From: Vibrio gazogenes
GTDB lineage: Bacteria > Pseudomonadota > Gammaproteobacteria > Enterobacterales > Vibrionaceae
DNA length: 64,000 nt
Assembly: GCF_023920225.1 (NCBI RefSeq)
Contig: NZ_CP092587.1
Coordinates: 682,001 to 746,000, forward strand
Reading direction: 5' to 3'
Both the position numbers and the translations under genes were made by a program. Below, one piece after another: positions 40,041-50,421 of this stretch. The notes beneath the pieces are model-generated. The model worked only from the letters and a program-made list of their open reading frames with translations. It was not told where the DNA came from and ran no database searches. How positions within the stretch are numbered: position 1 is the first letter of the stretch; each line of letters starts with the position of its first letter.

Positions 40041-42129
40041 GGGATTTTACTTCTGTTGCCTTTTGCTTGCGTGTTTGTCTTTCGACATTTTTCAGATAGT
40101 CATAAATCGCTATCTGGGAACGTATTTTCTTACGGTTACCACGGTTAACATATCGGTTACTCATCTCTTTGTCTATCCAGCGAGCTTTAACCGTATCGGT
40201 AAAGTGAATGTTGATGAGGTCAATAATGCGTTTTTTCAGGCGCTTGTCACGAATTGGCGTAGCGACTTCAATCCGGTGATCGATGTTGCGCGTCATCCAG
40301 TCTGCAGAAGAAATATACACCTGCGGATCTCCGTCATTGTGGGTAATGATGACGCGAGGATGCTCCAGAAATCGGTCTACGATACTAATGATCTGGATGT
40401 TGTCGCTGATCCCTTCTATGCCCGGAACCAGAGAACACATGCCACGGATGACCATTTTGATCTGAACCCCCGCTGAACTGGCTTCATAAAGTTTGTTCGT
40501 TAACTCGCGATCAACCAGATTATTCACTTTCAAGGTAATGGCGGCTTTCTTATTCGCTTTGGCATTGGCGATTTCATTGTCCAACAATTCATTGAGACGA
40601 GAGCGGGAATTCCGGGGCGATACAATCAGGTGGCGGAATTTTACCGGCCGATATGGATTTTCGATATAGTCAAATACACTGCGGACTTCATTGGTGATTT
40701 CCGGATCAGCGGTTAGCAATGAAAAGTCGGTATAAATCCGAGCCGTTTTTTCATGGAAGTTACCGGTTCCGATGTGTGCGTAGCGGATGATATCTTCTTC
40801 CTCTTTACGACTGATCAAAAGTAGTTTTGAATGGATCTTGAGCCCCGGGACACCAAAAATGACGTGCACACCGGCTTCAGTCAGGATTCTGGACCATTCG
40901 ATATTCGCCTCTTCATCAAAGCGGGCTTGTAGTTCAACCACCACGGTCACTTGTTTACCATTCATCACGGCATGGATCAGGGAATGCATCAACTTGGAGT
41001 CTTTGGCGACACGATAAATATTGATTTTGATACTCAGAACTTTGGGATCAAATGAGGCTTGCCTGACCAGTTCGGAAATATGTTCGAAAGTGTGATAAGG
41101 GTAATATAGCAGAATATCTTGCGCTTTAATCGCATCAAAACTGTTGTCGAAACCGAGAAAGTCAGAACATTTGATCGGTGGCATCGGCTTATTTTCCAGG
41201 TAGTTCCGCCCGACATTCGGAAATGAAATGAAATCTCTGAAGTTATGATATCGGCCACCGGGGAGCAGGCTATCATAATTGGAAATTTTGAGCTTATCGC
41301 ACAGAAAATGTAACATCTCTTTCGGCATGGCACTTTCGTAGACAAAGCGTACCGGCATGGCCGTTAAACGCTGACTGAGACCTTCCGACATCTGTTCCAG
41401 CAGACTGTGTTCCACCTCATGGCTAAGATCATATTCGGCATCCCGGGTCATCTTGATGGCGTAACCATTGAGTTGATCATACTCGAAGAACCCTCTGAAA
41501 ATATCATCGAGACAGTAACGGATAATATTATCCAGCAGCATAATTGTTTTACGTTGCTTACCTTTTTGCTCCGGTACCATGATAAACCGAGGCAGATGAT
41601 TGGTCGGAATTTCAATCAGCGCATAGTGAGAATGTTCATCGGTGTTCAGTTCGACTGCAATGTAAGCATATTCATCTTTAAGAAATTGCAGCATGTCGGC
41701 TTCTTCATTGAGTAGCCAAGGCGTAATGTGCTGAATAACTTCACTTTTAAAATATTTTCTGACCCATCGCTCCTGAAATTCGTCCAACTGGGTTTCATTG
41801 ACTAAAAAGATTCTCCGCCGTGCCATCTCCTTGATCAGATCGTTATACAGTTCTTCGAATTCTAGGTTGAGTTTGAGCGCCTTACTTTGCATTTTCGAGA
41901 GGAGGTGTTTGTAGGAACTGTTGCCGCCATGTTCTCGGTCAATCAGGATCCGCCGTTTTACATCGGCAAAACGGACTTTGTAAAACTCATCTAAATTATT
42001 AGAAAAAATTCCCAGAAAACGTATCCGTTCAATGAGTGGCACTGACTTATCCGCAGCTTCTTGAAGAACCCGTTCATTAAACGACAACCAGCTTAATTCT
42101 TTTTCAATATATAACTTCTCAACACTCAT
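40024..42129 (-). CDS. ppk: Polyphosphate kinase Ppk1
   Basis: Membrane-associated enzyme that reversibly polymerises the ATP gamma-phosphate into polyphosphate. With start ATG 42129 ([30 protein letters not shown] upstream) it has 701 residues, close to E. coli (688). Domains run N, H, C1 and C2. The PLD-like C1/C2 region holds the autophosphorylated His in [15 protein letters not shown] (near 432) and the second in [19 protein letters not shown] (near 457). An in-frame extension to 42165 is not supported. Confidence 0.94.
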   Translation of the reverse strand: MSVEKLYIEKELSWLSFNERVLQEAADKSVPLIERIRFLGIFSNNLDEFYKVRFADVKRRILIDREHGGNSSYKHLLSKMQSKALKLNLEFEELYNDLIKEMARRRIFLVNETQLDEFQERWVRKYFKSEVIQHITPWLLNEEADMLQFLKDEYAYIAVELNTDEHSHYALIEIPTNHLPRFIMVPEQKGKQRKTIMLLDNIIRYCLDDIFRGFFEYDQLNGYAIKMTRDAEYDLSHEVEHSLLEQMSEGLSQRLTAMPVRFVYESAMPKEMLHFLCDKLKISNYDSLLPGGRYHNFRDFISFPNVGRNYLENKPMPPIKCSDFLGFDNSFDAIKAQDILLYYPYHTFEHISELVRQASFDPKVLSIKINIYRVAKDSKLMHSLIHAVMNGKQVTVVVELQARFDEEANIEWSRILTEAGVHVIFGVPGLKIHSKLLLISRKEEEDIIRYAHIGTGNFHEKTARIYTDFSLLTADPEITNEVRSVFDYIENPYRPVKFRHLIVSPRNSRSRLNELLDNEIANAKANKKAAITLKVNNLVDRELTNKLYEASSAGVQIKMVIRGMCSLVPGIEGISDNIQIISIVDRFLEHPRVIITHNDGDPQVYISSADWMTRNIDHRIEVATPIRDKRLKKRIIDLINIHFTDTVKARWIDKEMSNRYVNRGNRKKIRSQIAIYDYLKNVERQTRKQKATEVKSHESTQ

Positions 42130-42453
42130 ACAATCAGACCTTTCATGTAACTCAGGGCGATCCATTCAGCGACAGAGAATTAGTCATAGCAACGAATTCG
42201 CTGTGAAACAATCGTCAGTGAGATTATGGCTTTGTATATGGCGTACACCTCATACAAAGCAAATATAACTATCAGTAATAAAAAAGAAAGTTAGGTGTTT
42301 TGTGTTACATTTTTATTTCAAAGTATATAAGACATCTGCTGATTCGTGGAGCAGACTAGGCATTTTGTTCATCTGGACGAGGGGAATACACCGGAAAAAA
42401 GGCTGATGAATCAAGCATAAAATCAAGCTCATGTGTCACTTGTTTAGCGCTTG
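42130..42453. other. ppk-pstC divergent intergenic region
   Basis: Part of a 470-bp gap (42130-42599). It contains a perfect nine-base inverted repeat GCTTTGTAT/ATACAAAGC at 42229-42260 with a 14-base loop, and Pho-box-like repeats at 42454-42482 (listed separately). No gene is seen. Confidence 0.5.
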
Positions 42454-42482
42454 TTGTAATATAAATGTCACGTCATTGACAT
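42454..42482 (+). promoter_or_regulatory. Pho-box-like triple repeat before pstC
   Basis: Three seven-base units TTGTAAT, ATGTCAC and TTGACAT at 11-bp intervals (four-base spacers), each two mismatches from CTGTCAT. The 11-bp periodicity is what tandem PhoB dimers bind. About 118 bp before the pstC start. Confidence 0.55.
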
Positions 42483-42599
42483 ATGCTTATGGGTCGGAGA
42501 TATCAAAGCCTAGGGCCTCGTGAGTCTGTTGCAGTCTAAGGACGGGTGTTATTCTCTGTTTGTGTCATTGGTATATCGGTCAGATTCGTTAGGACAAAC

Positions 42600-44789
42600 A
42601 TGTCATACCCTCAGTTTTCTCTTAAAGCAGCGGATAAAAAGCGTCTTGTTAAAGATCGGCTGATTCGTTTGACCGTCCGTGCTGGTGGCGTCAGTGTGCT
42701 TGGAGCGTTGATCTTAATTTTTGTGTATCTGATTTGGGTGGCATTTCCCCTGTTTTCCAGCGCTGAAATCAAAATGTCTCCCGTTCATCCTCATGTTGCC
42801 GCCGCTGGTCAGACTCCGATCCAATTCGCTGTTGATGAATATGGTCAGTATGTCTTCATGCTCGATCATTTTGGGAAAATGACATTCTGGCCGACTCAAA
42901 AAACACAGCAGTCTCCGGTTTGGCAGCAGCAACTCGGGTTCGAACCAAAGCAGAGCGCGGTCGCTGGACATTGGTTTGCAGTATTCGGTGCCGATAAACA
43001 ACTGGTGATTGGTCGTCCTCAATTCACCCATCGGTTTCGTGGGGGAAAGAAGATTTTCGTCCCTAATCTTGAACGGTTACCATTGCCTTCATCTCTTCGT
43101 TCTGCGCTTCCGGATCGTATTCAGCGATTGACGTTTACTGTATCGGCCCAAGAAGTGACCATCGCATTGGCTGCCCAAAATGGTACGCTGACGGTTTTGT
43201 CTTTTTCGCGGCATTCGGAGCAAGTGAGCGTTTTTCGTTTTCCTGAGCAGGTTGCAGCGGACACGTTATTATTGTCACCGGATGGTCATACGCTATATAT
43301 CCGCGAAGGTGGCCATCTTGTGATTGCTCAGCGTCACGGTCATGCGTATCCAGTCAGAGAAGTGGTTGATCTGACCCGAGGCGATACACAGCGAACGATT
43401 GTTCAAATGGTTTTATTGCCGGGTGGCGACTCATTGTTAGTGCGTGACCAACAGGGGATTGTGACCCAATGGTTTGACGTCATCCGCGATCAAAAAAGAC
43501 AGTTTATGCCGATCCGCGCATTCAACACGGGTGAGCAGACCCGTTTGATTGTGGCGGATATTTATCATCAGGGATTTTTCTCATTACATCGCGACGGTCA
43601 AGTGCGCAATTATCAGGCAACAAATCATAAGCTTGTTTTGAGCCAAAAGCTGTTTGATCAAATGCCTGAGAGTGTGGCGTTGTCTGAAAATGAAAAATAT
43701 CTGGTGGCTTATCATCAGGGGCGCTTAAATCTGGCTCATATTGATCTCGGATATCCGGAGATATCATTTTCGGCGCTTTGGCAGAAAATATGGTATGAAA
43801 ATTACCCGGAGCCGGACTATGTCTGGCAATCAACATCGGCTTCAGATAGCTTCGAACCGAAATTCAGTTTGGTGCCCATTGCATTTGGCACCATCAAAGC
43901 CGCATTGTATGCGATGATCTTTGCTGTGCCGATGGCTATTTTAGCGGCGATTTATACGGCTTATTTCATGTCTGCTCAGATGCGACGCAAGGTTAAGCCG
44001 ACAATCGAGCTGATGGAAGCATTACCCACCGTCATTATCGGTTTTCTGGCCGGGTTGTGGCTGGCACCGATTTTAGAACGGCACCTGGTCGCAGCAGTGG
44101 TCATGATCATCTTATTGCCGCTATCGACGATAGTGTTCGGTCTGATTTGGCATTTTTCACCGGAACGATGGCGCAGTACGGTGCAGCGTGGTTGGCACGC
44201 TGCGCTTTTGGTGCCGGTACTCGCTGGCGTCATGGTTCTGATGCTGCCCGTTGGCTTTCATCTTGAGACTTGGTTATTTGATGGCGATATCCGAGTGTTT
44301 CTGGCGCAATATGGTATCGACTTCAATCAGCGCAATGCGTTAGTGGTTGGTATCGCCATGGGATTTGCGGTGATTCCGACCATTTTTACTATCGCGGAAG
44401 ATGCGATTTTCTCTGTGCCGAAACATCTTTCTGACGGATCGCTTGCATTGGGTGCGACGCCTTGGCAGACCCTGACTCATGTTGTATTGCTGACTGCAAG
44501 TCCGGGCATTTTTTCAGCAATTATGATGGGGCTCGGACGCGCAGTCGGTGAAACCATGATTGTATTAATGGCGACAGGCAATACACCGATTATGGACTGG
44601 AATATTTTTGAAGGAATGCGAACACTGGCGGCGACCATTGCGGTGGAATTACCGGAAGCGGAAGTGGGGAGTAGTCAGTATCGCTTGTTGTTTTTGGGCG
44701 CATTGCTGCTGTTTGTTTTCACCTTTTTAGTGAATGCGCTGGCGGAATGGATTCGATTGCGTCTGCGAGAAAAGTATCGGGCATTGTGA
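42600..44789 (+). CDS. pstC: Phosphate ABC transporter permease PstC, long form
   Basis: Inner-membrane permease, 729 residues from ATG 42600 (AGGA upstream), against about 320 in E. coli PstC. One membrane helix lies near residues 27-49 (GGVSVLGALILIFVYLIWVAF). An extracytoplasmic region of some 360 residues follows, with beta-propeller-like strand patterns, and then the transport domain from about 410 (LVPIAFGTIKAALYAMIFAVPMA) to the end. The coupling helix region [15 protein letters not shown] is visible. This long form is typical of Vibrio and Pseudomonas. pstA, pstB and phoU follow as an operon. Confidence 0.9.
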   Translation: MSYPQFSLKAADKKRLVKDRLIRLTVRAGGVSVLGALILIFVYLIWVAFPLFSSAEIKMSPVHPHVAAAGQTPIQFAVDEYGQYVFMLDHFGKMTFWPTQKTQQSPVWQQQLGFEPKQSAVAGHWFAVFGADKQLVIGRPQFTHRFRGGKKIFVPNLERLPLPSSLRSALPDRIQRLTFTVSAQEVTIALAAQNGTLTVLSFSRHSEQVSVFRFPEQVAADTLLLSPDGHTLYIREGGHLVIAQRHGHAYPVREVVDLTRGDTQRTIVQMVLLPGGDSLLVRDQQGIVTQWFDVIRDQKRQFMPIRAFNTGEQTRLIVADIYHQGFFSLHRDGQVRNYQATNHKLVLSQKLFDQMPESVALSENEKYLVAYHQGRLNLAHIDLGYPEISFSALWQKIWYENYPEPDYVWQSTSASDSFEPKFSLVPIAFGTIKAALYAMIFAVPMAILAAIYTAYFMSAQMRRKVKPTIELMEALPTVIIGFLAGLWLAPILERHLVAAVVMIILLPLSTIVFGLIWHFSPERWRSTVQRGWHAALLVPVLAGVMVLMLPVGFHLETWLFDGDIRVFLAQYGIDFNQRNALVVGIAMGFAVIPTIFTIAEDAIFSVPKHLSDGSLALGATPWQTLTHVVLLTASPGIFSAIMMGLGRAVGETMIVLMATGNTPIMDWNIFEGMRTLAATIAVELPEAEVGSSQYRLLFLGALLLFVFTFLVNALAEWIRLRLREKYRAL

Positions 44790-44806
44790 TGTTAGGACTG
44801 GATTAA

Positions 44807-46447
44807 ATGGTGAATTGGATAAAGTCCGGCTCTCCGTGGATATGGTTGACCGGTGGTGCGGTGAGTTTCAGTTTACTTGCCGTATTGGGGCTGTTGCTAC
44901 TGATTGGCTGGAAAGGGTTGACCTATTTCTGGCCGACACCGTTGTTATCATGGCAGACATCGTCAGGTGAGCGTGTGATCGGCCAGCTTTATGACCAAGA
45001 CAAAGTATTGGCCTCCCATTTATCCTCATCAGAGAATGCCAAAACCGTGGGAAAAGGGGACTCAATTACGCGTTTGCATATCAAAATTGCGAACCGGGAT
45101 ATTTATCCGTCAGATTTTATATCGGTCCTCAAGCGCCATCTCTCTGAACCCTCGAAGCCACGAGGATGGGCTGTCATTGATCGGGTACGGGATGGGCAGT
45201 TTTTTGGCAAACCAATCGGTTATCAGCTTGCTGATGGCGTGATGGCGGATAACATTGATGCTGCTTTGCAAACCGGACTGCGTGAAGCGGAACAACGCCA
45301 TCAACAGATTCAAACCCTGATGCATGACAAAGTGCAGGTCTGGAGCCAGCAACTTGAAAAACTCCGGCTAGAGAAACGTAAGCGGGAATTGAACCATCAC
45401 ATCAATGCCGCTTATCTGGCACAGTATGAACAGCAAAAATCGGCGCTGGAGCAACAGTTAACCGCGGTTGCTCAGACCTTGGATACGCTGCGGGAGCAGC
45501 TCAGAATGCAGGCGCTGGTGGTGGTGGATATGCGGGGAGATAAGGTTCGTATTCCGGTCAGCCAGATCTTGAACATATGGTATCCCAACGATATGTCCTT
45601 GCCGCAAAAAATGGTTCATTGGGCGCAACAGGTATGGCATTTTGTTGCCGATAATCCAAGAGAATCGAATTCGGAAGGCGGGGTTTTCCCGGCGATTTTC
45701 GGCACCATTTTGCTGGTGATTATTATGTCTGTCATCGTGATGCCGCTTGGCGTGGTTGCTGCGATTTATTTACATGAATATGCCGGTGACAATGCATTCA
45801 CCCACCTGATCCGTGTCGCGGTCATGAATTTGGCTGGTGTCCCTTCAATTGTCTATGGTGTTTTCGGACTTGGTTTTTTTGTCTATACCATCGGCGGAGC
45901 CATCGATTCGATTTTTTATGCCGAGCGCTTACCGGCACCGACGTTTGGCACTCCCGGTCTGTTATGGTCCGCGTTGACGCTGGCCGTTCTTACGTTGCCG
46001 GTTGTGATTGTTGCGACAGAGGAAGGGTTAAGTCGAATTCCACTCTCGGTACGCCATGGTTCGTTGGCTCTGGGAGCGACTCAATTTGAAACGATTTGGC
46101 GGGTGGTTTTACCGATGGCAACGCCTGCTATGATTACAGGGTTGATTCTGGCTGTTGCCAGAGCCGCCGGGGAAGTGGCGCCGTTAATGTTGGTCGGGGT
46201 GGTCAAAATGGCATCTCGTTTACCGGTCGATAATGAGTTTCCATTTATTCATTTAGAAAGAAAATTTATGCATCTGGGTTTTCATATTTATGATGTCGGT
46301 TTCCAGACCAGCAATATTGAAGCGGCTCGTCCGCTGGTGTTTGCGACATCATTTCTACTTGTAGCTGTGATTGTTGCGCTAAATCTGACAGCTATTAGTA
46401 TCCGGAATAATCTGCGGGAGAAATACAGAACAATGGGACAGGATTAA
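44807..46447 (+). CDS. pstA: Phosphate ABC transporter permease PstA, long form
   Basis: Second permease subunit, 546 residues against about 296 in E. coli. The first helix lies near 15-38. A periplasmic insert follows at about 40-280, containing a charged Gln/Arg/Glu/Leu-rich coiled coil (about 150-230) and ending in [20 protein letters not shown]. The transport domain spans about 290-540 with [22 protein letters not shown] as the cytoplasmic coupling loop. It starts 17 bp after pstC and is followed by pstB two bases after its stop. Confidence 0.9.
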   Translation: MVNWIKSGSPWIWLTGGAVSFSLLAVLGLLLLIGWKGLTYFWPTPLLSWQTSSGERVIGQLYDQDKVLASHLSSSENAKTVGKGDSITRLHIKIANRDIYPSDFISVLKRHLSEPSKPRGWAVIDRVRDGQFFGKPIGYQLADGVMADNIDAALQTGLREAEQRHQQIQTLMHDKVQVWSQQLEKLRLEKRKRELNHHINAAYLAQYEQQKSALEQQLTAVAQTLDTLREQLRMQALVVVDMRGDKVRIPVSQILNIWYPNDMSLPQKMVHWAQQVWHFVADNPRESNSEGGVFPAIFGTILLVIIMSVIVMPLGVVAAIYLHEYAGDNAFTHLIRVAVMNLAGVPSIVYGVFGLGFFVYTIGGAIDSIFYAERLPAPTFGTPGLLWSALTLAVLTLPVVIVATEEGLSRIPLSVRHGSLALGATQFETIWRVVLPMATPAMITGLILAVARAAGEVAPLMLVGVVKMASRLPVDNEFPFIHLERKFMHLGFHIYDVGFQTSNIEAARPLVFATSFLLVAVIVALNLTAISIRNNLREKYRTMGQD

Positions 46448-46449
46448 TC

Positions 46450-47268
46450 ATGATGCCGCTGAATCATACGCTTGGGTTCCAGCCATCAATTGATGTCAAT
46501 CACCTCAGTGATAAACAGACAGCGATTGAGATTGATGATCTCAGTCTGTTTTATCAGGGAACAGTCGCGCTCAGCCATATTTCAATGCGGATCCCCAAAG
46601 GGCAAGTGACTGCGTTTATCGGGCCTTCCGGCTGTGGTAAGTCAACGTTATTGCGTTGTATGAACCGAATGAATGATTTGGTTGAAGGCTGCCGCGTCGA
46701 AGGGAGAGTCGCCCTGCATGGTCAGGACATTTATGCGCCATCCGTGGATGTTGCAACGCTGCGCCGGCGAGTGGGGATGGTGTTTCAACGTCCGAATCCG
46801 TTCCCGAAGTCAATCTATGAAAATGTGATTTATGGGCTTCGTTTACAGGGCGTGCGCAATGCGCGGATATTGGATGATGCTGTCGAGCGTTCGTTGCGGG
46901 CAGCGGCGCTGTGGGAAGAAGTCAAACATCGTTTACATGAGAATGCATTCGGTTTGTCCGGTGGGCAACAACAGCGTTTGGTGATTGCCCGGGCAATTGC
47001 GATTGAACCGGAAATTCTGTTACTGGATGAACCGACATCGGCGCTTGATCCGATTTCGACCCTGACGATCGAAGAACTGATTAATGATCTGAAAACCAAA
47101 TATACGGTGGCAATTGTCACGCATAACATGCAACAGGCAGCGCGAGTCAGTGATCATACGGCCTTCATCCATATGGGGAAATTGGTTGAGTATGCCGATA
47201 CCGATACTATTTTTACATCGCCCGTGAAAAAACAGACCGAAGATTATATTACGGGACGTTACGGATAA
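46450..47268 (+). CDS. pstB: Phosphate ABC transporter ATPase PstB
   Basis: ATP-hydrolysing subunit of the Pst importer, 272 residues. Walker [10 protein letters not shown] lies near residue 57, the signature LSGGQQQR near 168, Walker [14 protein letters not shown] near 190 and the switch His in [19 protein letters not shown]. The C-terminus [21 protein letters not shown] is typical of PstB. It begins two bases after the pstA stop; MMPL could start at either Met. Confidence 0.96.
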   Translation: MMPLNHTLGFQPSIDVNHLSDKQTAIEIDDLSLFYQGTVALSHISMRIPKGQVTAFIGPSGCGKSTLLRCMNRMNDLVEGCRVEGRVALHGQDIYAPSVDVATLRRRVGMVFQRPNPFPKSIYENVIYGLRLQGVRNARILDDAVERSLRAAALWEEVKHRLHENAFGLSGGQQQRLVIARAIAIEPEILLLDEPTSALDPISTLTIEELINDLKTKYTVAIVTHNMQQAARVSDHTAFIHMGKLVEYADTDTIFTSPVKKQTEDYITGRYG

Positions 47269-47319
47269 ACGGTTGTTGTTACCACTGTTGTTACGACAAT
47301 ACAATTGAAGAGAGGCATT

Positions 47320-48033
47320 ATGCAGTTTGGTCGCCATATTTCCGGACAGTTCAACGCTGAGCTTGAAGCGATCCGGACTCATGTTCTGACAATGGGCGGA
47401 TTGGTCGAGCAGCAATTATCCTATGCAATGCAGGCGCTACATAAGCAAGATCTGGAGCTGGCGCGTCAAGTGATCCGCGGTGATCACAAAGTCAATGCCA
47501 TGGAGGTCTCTATCGACGATGCCTGTACCCGGATTATTGCCAAGCGACAACCGACCGCGAAAGATTTGCGCTTGATTATTGCTATTATTAAGACCATCAC
47601 TGATTTAGAGCGAATTGGTGATGTTGCGACCAAAATGGCTCACGTTGCTATCGAAAGCCCGGCTTCGAAAGAGCAGCGGTTTCAGGTGTCTTTGGAGCCG
47701 TTGTGTCGCCAAGCCATTGCCATGTTGCATCAAGTGCTGGATGCATTTGCACGTATGGATATTGAGGCTGCGGCTCAGGTTCATAAACTCGATGACCGGC
47801 TTGATTCAGAATACGAAGCGGTTATTCGCCAGTTGATGACCTACATGATGGAAGATACCAAGAATATCCCGCATATTCTGCAAGTGATGTGGTCGGCTCG
47901 GGCGATTGAACGTGTCGGTGATCGCTGTCAGAATATTTGTGAATACATTATCTATTTTGTGAAAGGAAAAGATGTCCGTCATTTGGGCGATCAATCTTTG
48001 GATGATGTGTTAAATACTGATTCCGACACATAA
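47320..48033 (+). CDS. phoU: Phosphate signalling protein PhoU
   Basis: Peripheral protein linking Pst transport to PhoR; it keeps PhoR in phosphatase mode when phosphate is plentiful. The product has 237 residues from ATG 47320 (GAGAGG upstream). It has two PhoU three-helix repeats, each with the metal-binding E(D)xxxD-type helix: [19 protein letters not shown] and [20 protein letters not shown]. It is the last gene of the pst operon, before a terminator. An upstream TTG start at 47305 is less likely. Confidence 0.95.
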   Translation: MQFGRHISGQFNAELEAIRTHVLTMGGLVEQQLSYAMQALHKQDLELARQVIRGDHKVNAMEVSIDDACTRIIAKRQPTAKDLRLIIAIIKTITDLERIGDVATKMAHVAIESPASKEQRFQVSLEPLCRQAIAMLHQVLDAFARMDIEAAAQVHKLDDRLDSEYEAVIRQLMTYMMEDTKNIPHILQVMWSARAIERVGDRCQNICEYIIYFVKGKDVRHLGDQSLDDVLNTDSDT

Positions 48034-48060
48034 AAAAACCGGAGCAAAGCTCCGGTTTTG
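48031..48060. terminator. Bidirectional terminator phoU / prx
   Basis: AAACCGGAGC-aaa-GCTCCGGTTT hairpin with A tract on the left and T tract on the right, overlapping the phoU stop. Confidence 0.9.
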
Positions 48061-48148
48061 TATCGACTTTACTTTTTCATGATTGGGGTAAGTCATTCTT
48101 TATTTATTATCCAACCATTGACCAGTGTTGAGAACTGGCAAGTCTGTA

Positions 48149-48760
48149 TTATTTTTTATCTAAATCTGCTGTGTGCTCAGATAGGTAAGCGGCAACACCG
48201 TCTGGTGATTCTTTCATACCTGCTTTGCCTTCTTCCCACTGTGCCGGACAAACTTCACCGTGTTTTTGGTGGAAGTTCAATGCATCAACCATACGCAGCA
48301 TTTCGTCGATGTTACGACCGAGTGGCAGATCATTCACGACTTGGTGACGAACAAGACCTTCTTCGTCGATCAGGAAAGAACCACGGAAAGCAACACCTGC
48401 ATCTGGATGCTCAACATCGTATGCTTTTACGATTTCATGTTTGACATCAGCGACCAGTGGATATTTCACTTCACCGATACCGCCTTTATCAACTGGGGTA
48501 TTACGCCATGCGTTGTGTGAGAATTGAGAGTCGATTGATACACCGATCACTTCAACGCCTTTCGCTTTGAATTCTTCAAAGCGCTTGTCAAATGCAATTA
48601 ACTCTGATGGGCAAACGAATGTAAAGTCTAGTGGATAGAAGAAAACAACAGCTTTTTTACCCTTAGTAAACTCTGCAAAGTTGAATGCATCAACAATTTC
48701 ACCATTACCTAAAACAGCAGCAGCAGTAAAATCAGGGGCTTTACGACCAACTAGTACCAT
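48149..48760 (-). CDS. Typical 2-Cys peroxiredoxin (AhpC/Tsa family)
   Basis: Thiol peroxidase of 203 residues reducing H2O2 and organic peroxides. Start ATG 48760 (MVLVGRKAPDFTAAAVLG) has AGGAGC upstream. The peroxidatic Cys is at 50 in FYPLDFTFVCPSEL, and the resolving Cys in HGEVCPAQWEEGK near 170. The GGIG segment (DKGGIGEVKYP) after the catalytic region marks the peroxide-sensitive type. It is divergent from an OxyR-type gene, an arrangement like prx2-oxyR2 of Vibrio vulnificus. Confidence 0.92.
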   Translation of the reverse strand: MVLVGRKAPDFTAAAVLGNGEIVDAFNFAEFTKGKKAVVFFYPLDFTFVCPSELIAFDKRFEEFKAKGVEVIGVSIDSQFSHNAWRNTPVDKGGIGEVKYPLVADVKHEIVKAYDVEHPDAGVAFRGSFLIDEEGLVRHQVVNDLPLGRNIDEMLRMVDALNFHQKHGEVCPAQWEEGKAGMKESPDGVAAYLSEHTADLDKK

Positions 48761-48871
48761 TTTTTTTGCTCCTAATAATATGAATAATTCCAGACTGTCA
48801 AAAAACGGCCCGGTCCATGTTTGTTTCCAATCAACTATAGTCAAATCCTTGTATAGGAAAAAGAGAAATAA

Positions 48872-48886
48872 ATAGATTAAGTCTAT
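48872..48886. promoter_or_regulatory. Candidate OxyR site in prx-oxyR intergenic region
   Basis: ATAGATTAAGTCTAT is a perfect ATAG-N7-CTAT OxyR half-operator, itself a palindrome, between the two divergent genes. A second, poorer ATAG-N7-CTTG lies at 48837-48851. Confidence 0.5.
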
Positions 48887-48952
48887 CGAAAAAAGCGATG
48901 AACTAGGATATCCTAACGTTTATACAGACTTAACTCATATATTAATGATTTT

Positions 48953-49858
48953 ATGAATAAATGGCCGAGTTTAAAGCAAATTCATTACTTGGTAACCCTG
49001 TATGAAACACGCCATTTCAGCGAAGCGGCTGAACGCTGTTTTGTCAGTCAGTCTACGCTGAGTAAAGGTATTCAGACGCTGGAAGAGCTGATCGGGTGTC
49101 CTTTATATGAGAAAAAGGATAAGAAGAGCCCACTCGTCTTTACTCATGCCGGCGAGCAGGTGGTTCATCAGGGCAGAGAATTACTCGCCAAAGGGCAAGA
49201 TCTGATTGAAATGGGGAAACTCTGTCAGGGCGATTTAATGGAAGGCCAGCTCAGAGTCGGCTGTATCCCGACGATTGCTCCGTTTCTCTTGGGGGATCTG
49301 GTTCAAGAAGTCAATATTCGCTTTCCTAAACTTCATTTATTATTACGAGAAGATACCACAACCAATTTGCTGCAAGGTCTGCGCCATGGCGAACTGGATG
49401 TGCTGGTCTTAGCTTTACCTGTTGATATCGGCAATATGGAAAGCCGAATTGTCGGTAAAGATCCCTTCCGAATGATTATCAGTAAAAGTCAGGCGGATCG
49501 TATTTCGGTGCCGATTCGTTATGATGACTTGCCGGATGAATCTGTATTTCTGTTAGAGAACGAACACTGTTTGACAGAGCACGCGGTGTCAGCCTGTCAG
49601 TTAACGGAAAAAGAAAAAATTAATCCTTTCATGGCAACCAGTTTGCACACGCTCGTGCAAATGGTGGCGAATGGGTTGGGCACGACGTTTATTCCGCAGA
49701 TGGCTATTCAGCACGGTTTGCTGGAGAACCAGAATTTGGTGGTTGTTGAGCCACCCGGTCAAAGTGCATTTCGTTTGATTGGTTTAGTTTGGCGGCCGAG
49801 CTCTTCTCGCACTCAGGTTTTTCATCAATTATCTGAAGTCGTTTCAGAACTCCTTTAG
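48953..49858 (+). CDS. oxyR: OxyR-type LysR peroxide sensor
   Basis: LysR-family regulator of 301 residues. Its N-terminal helix-turn-helix reads FSEAAERCFVSQSTLSKGIQTLEELIG. The effector domain has the redox pair of OxyR: ENEHCLTEHAVSACQLT, the two Cys (near 206 and 215) being nine residues apart as C199/C208 in E. coli, followed by ATSLHTLVQMVANGLG. Peroxide would form the disulphide and activate transcription. Divergence from a peroxiredoxin gene suggests the OxyR2 type; the main OxyR may be elsewhere. Confidence 0.88.
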   Translation: MNKWPSLKQIHYLVTLYETRHFSEAAERCFVSQSTLSKGIQTLEELIGCPLYEKKDKKSPLVFTHAGEQVVHQGRELLAKGQDLIEMGKLCQGDLMEGQLRVGCIPTIAPFLLGDLVQEVNIRFPKLHLLLREDTTTNLLQGLRHGELDVLVLALPVDIGNMESRIVGKDPFRMIISKSQADRISVPIRYDDLPDESVFLLENEHCLTEHAVSACQLTEKEKINPFMATSLHTLVQMVANGLGTTFIPQMAIQHGLLENQNLVVVEPPGQSAFRLIGLVWRPSSSRTQVFHQLSEVVSELL

Positions 49859-50421
49859 CAATTGGTCTTAACCAGATATTTATACTGTAGAAAAATATTT
49901 TCACAGTTTTTTATCTTGATTGATTGCAATTTTTTGTCAAATTTTACAGCACCTATCGATTGAAGCTTTCATAAAATCAAAAATATTCACAATGTCAATT
50001 TTACACAAATCTACAAGAGGGTTGTGGCTGACATGTTGAATAAATTTAAATCAAATCAATGACTCACCAAGCACTATTGAAAATATAGCTTTTTGCTATT
50101 GGATTTTATATGTCATTATTTTGGTAATTTAATTACGAAATAAAATTACCATTAACCTCTAACTCTCCCGCAGTATGAAACTTCGAATTTTGTTTTTTGC
50201 AGTTCAACCGTCTTTTCATCTATCTATTTATTTCCTAGAGTTTACCTAGCTTATGTAAGACTTATGTCTAGTTTGAGAGAGGTTGAAAAATGGATCGTTC
50301 TGGAACATGGTAGATGATACCAACGTTAAAATATCGCATTTGAATGGTATTTAAATGTTGTTTTAAATTTACAAATGAAAATTGATGTGTGATTGGATGA
50401 TAACGAAAGAAAAGGGAAGTA
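49859..50421. other. Long gene-free region upstream of aceB
   Basis: 563 bp, strongly A/T-rich, without a convincing reading frame. It contains an eight-base inverted repeat GGTAATTT/AAATTACC at 50123-50150, a repeated CTAG-containing stretch around 50236-50275, and a pyrimidine-rich run around 50205-50232. Probably the aceB control region with a long leader; no known operator was recognised. Confidence 0.4.
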
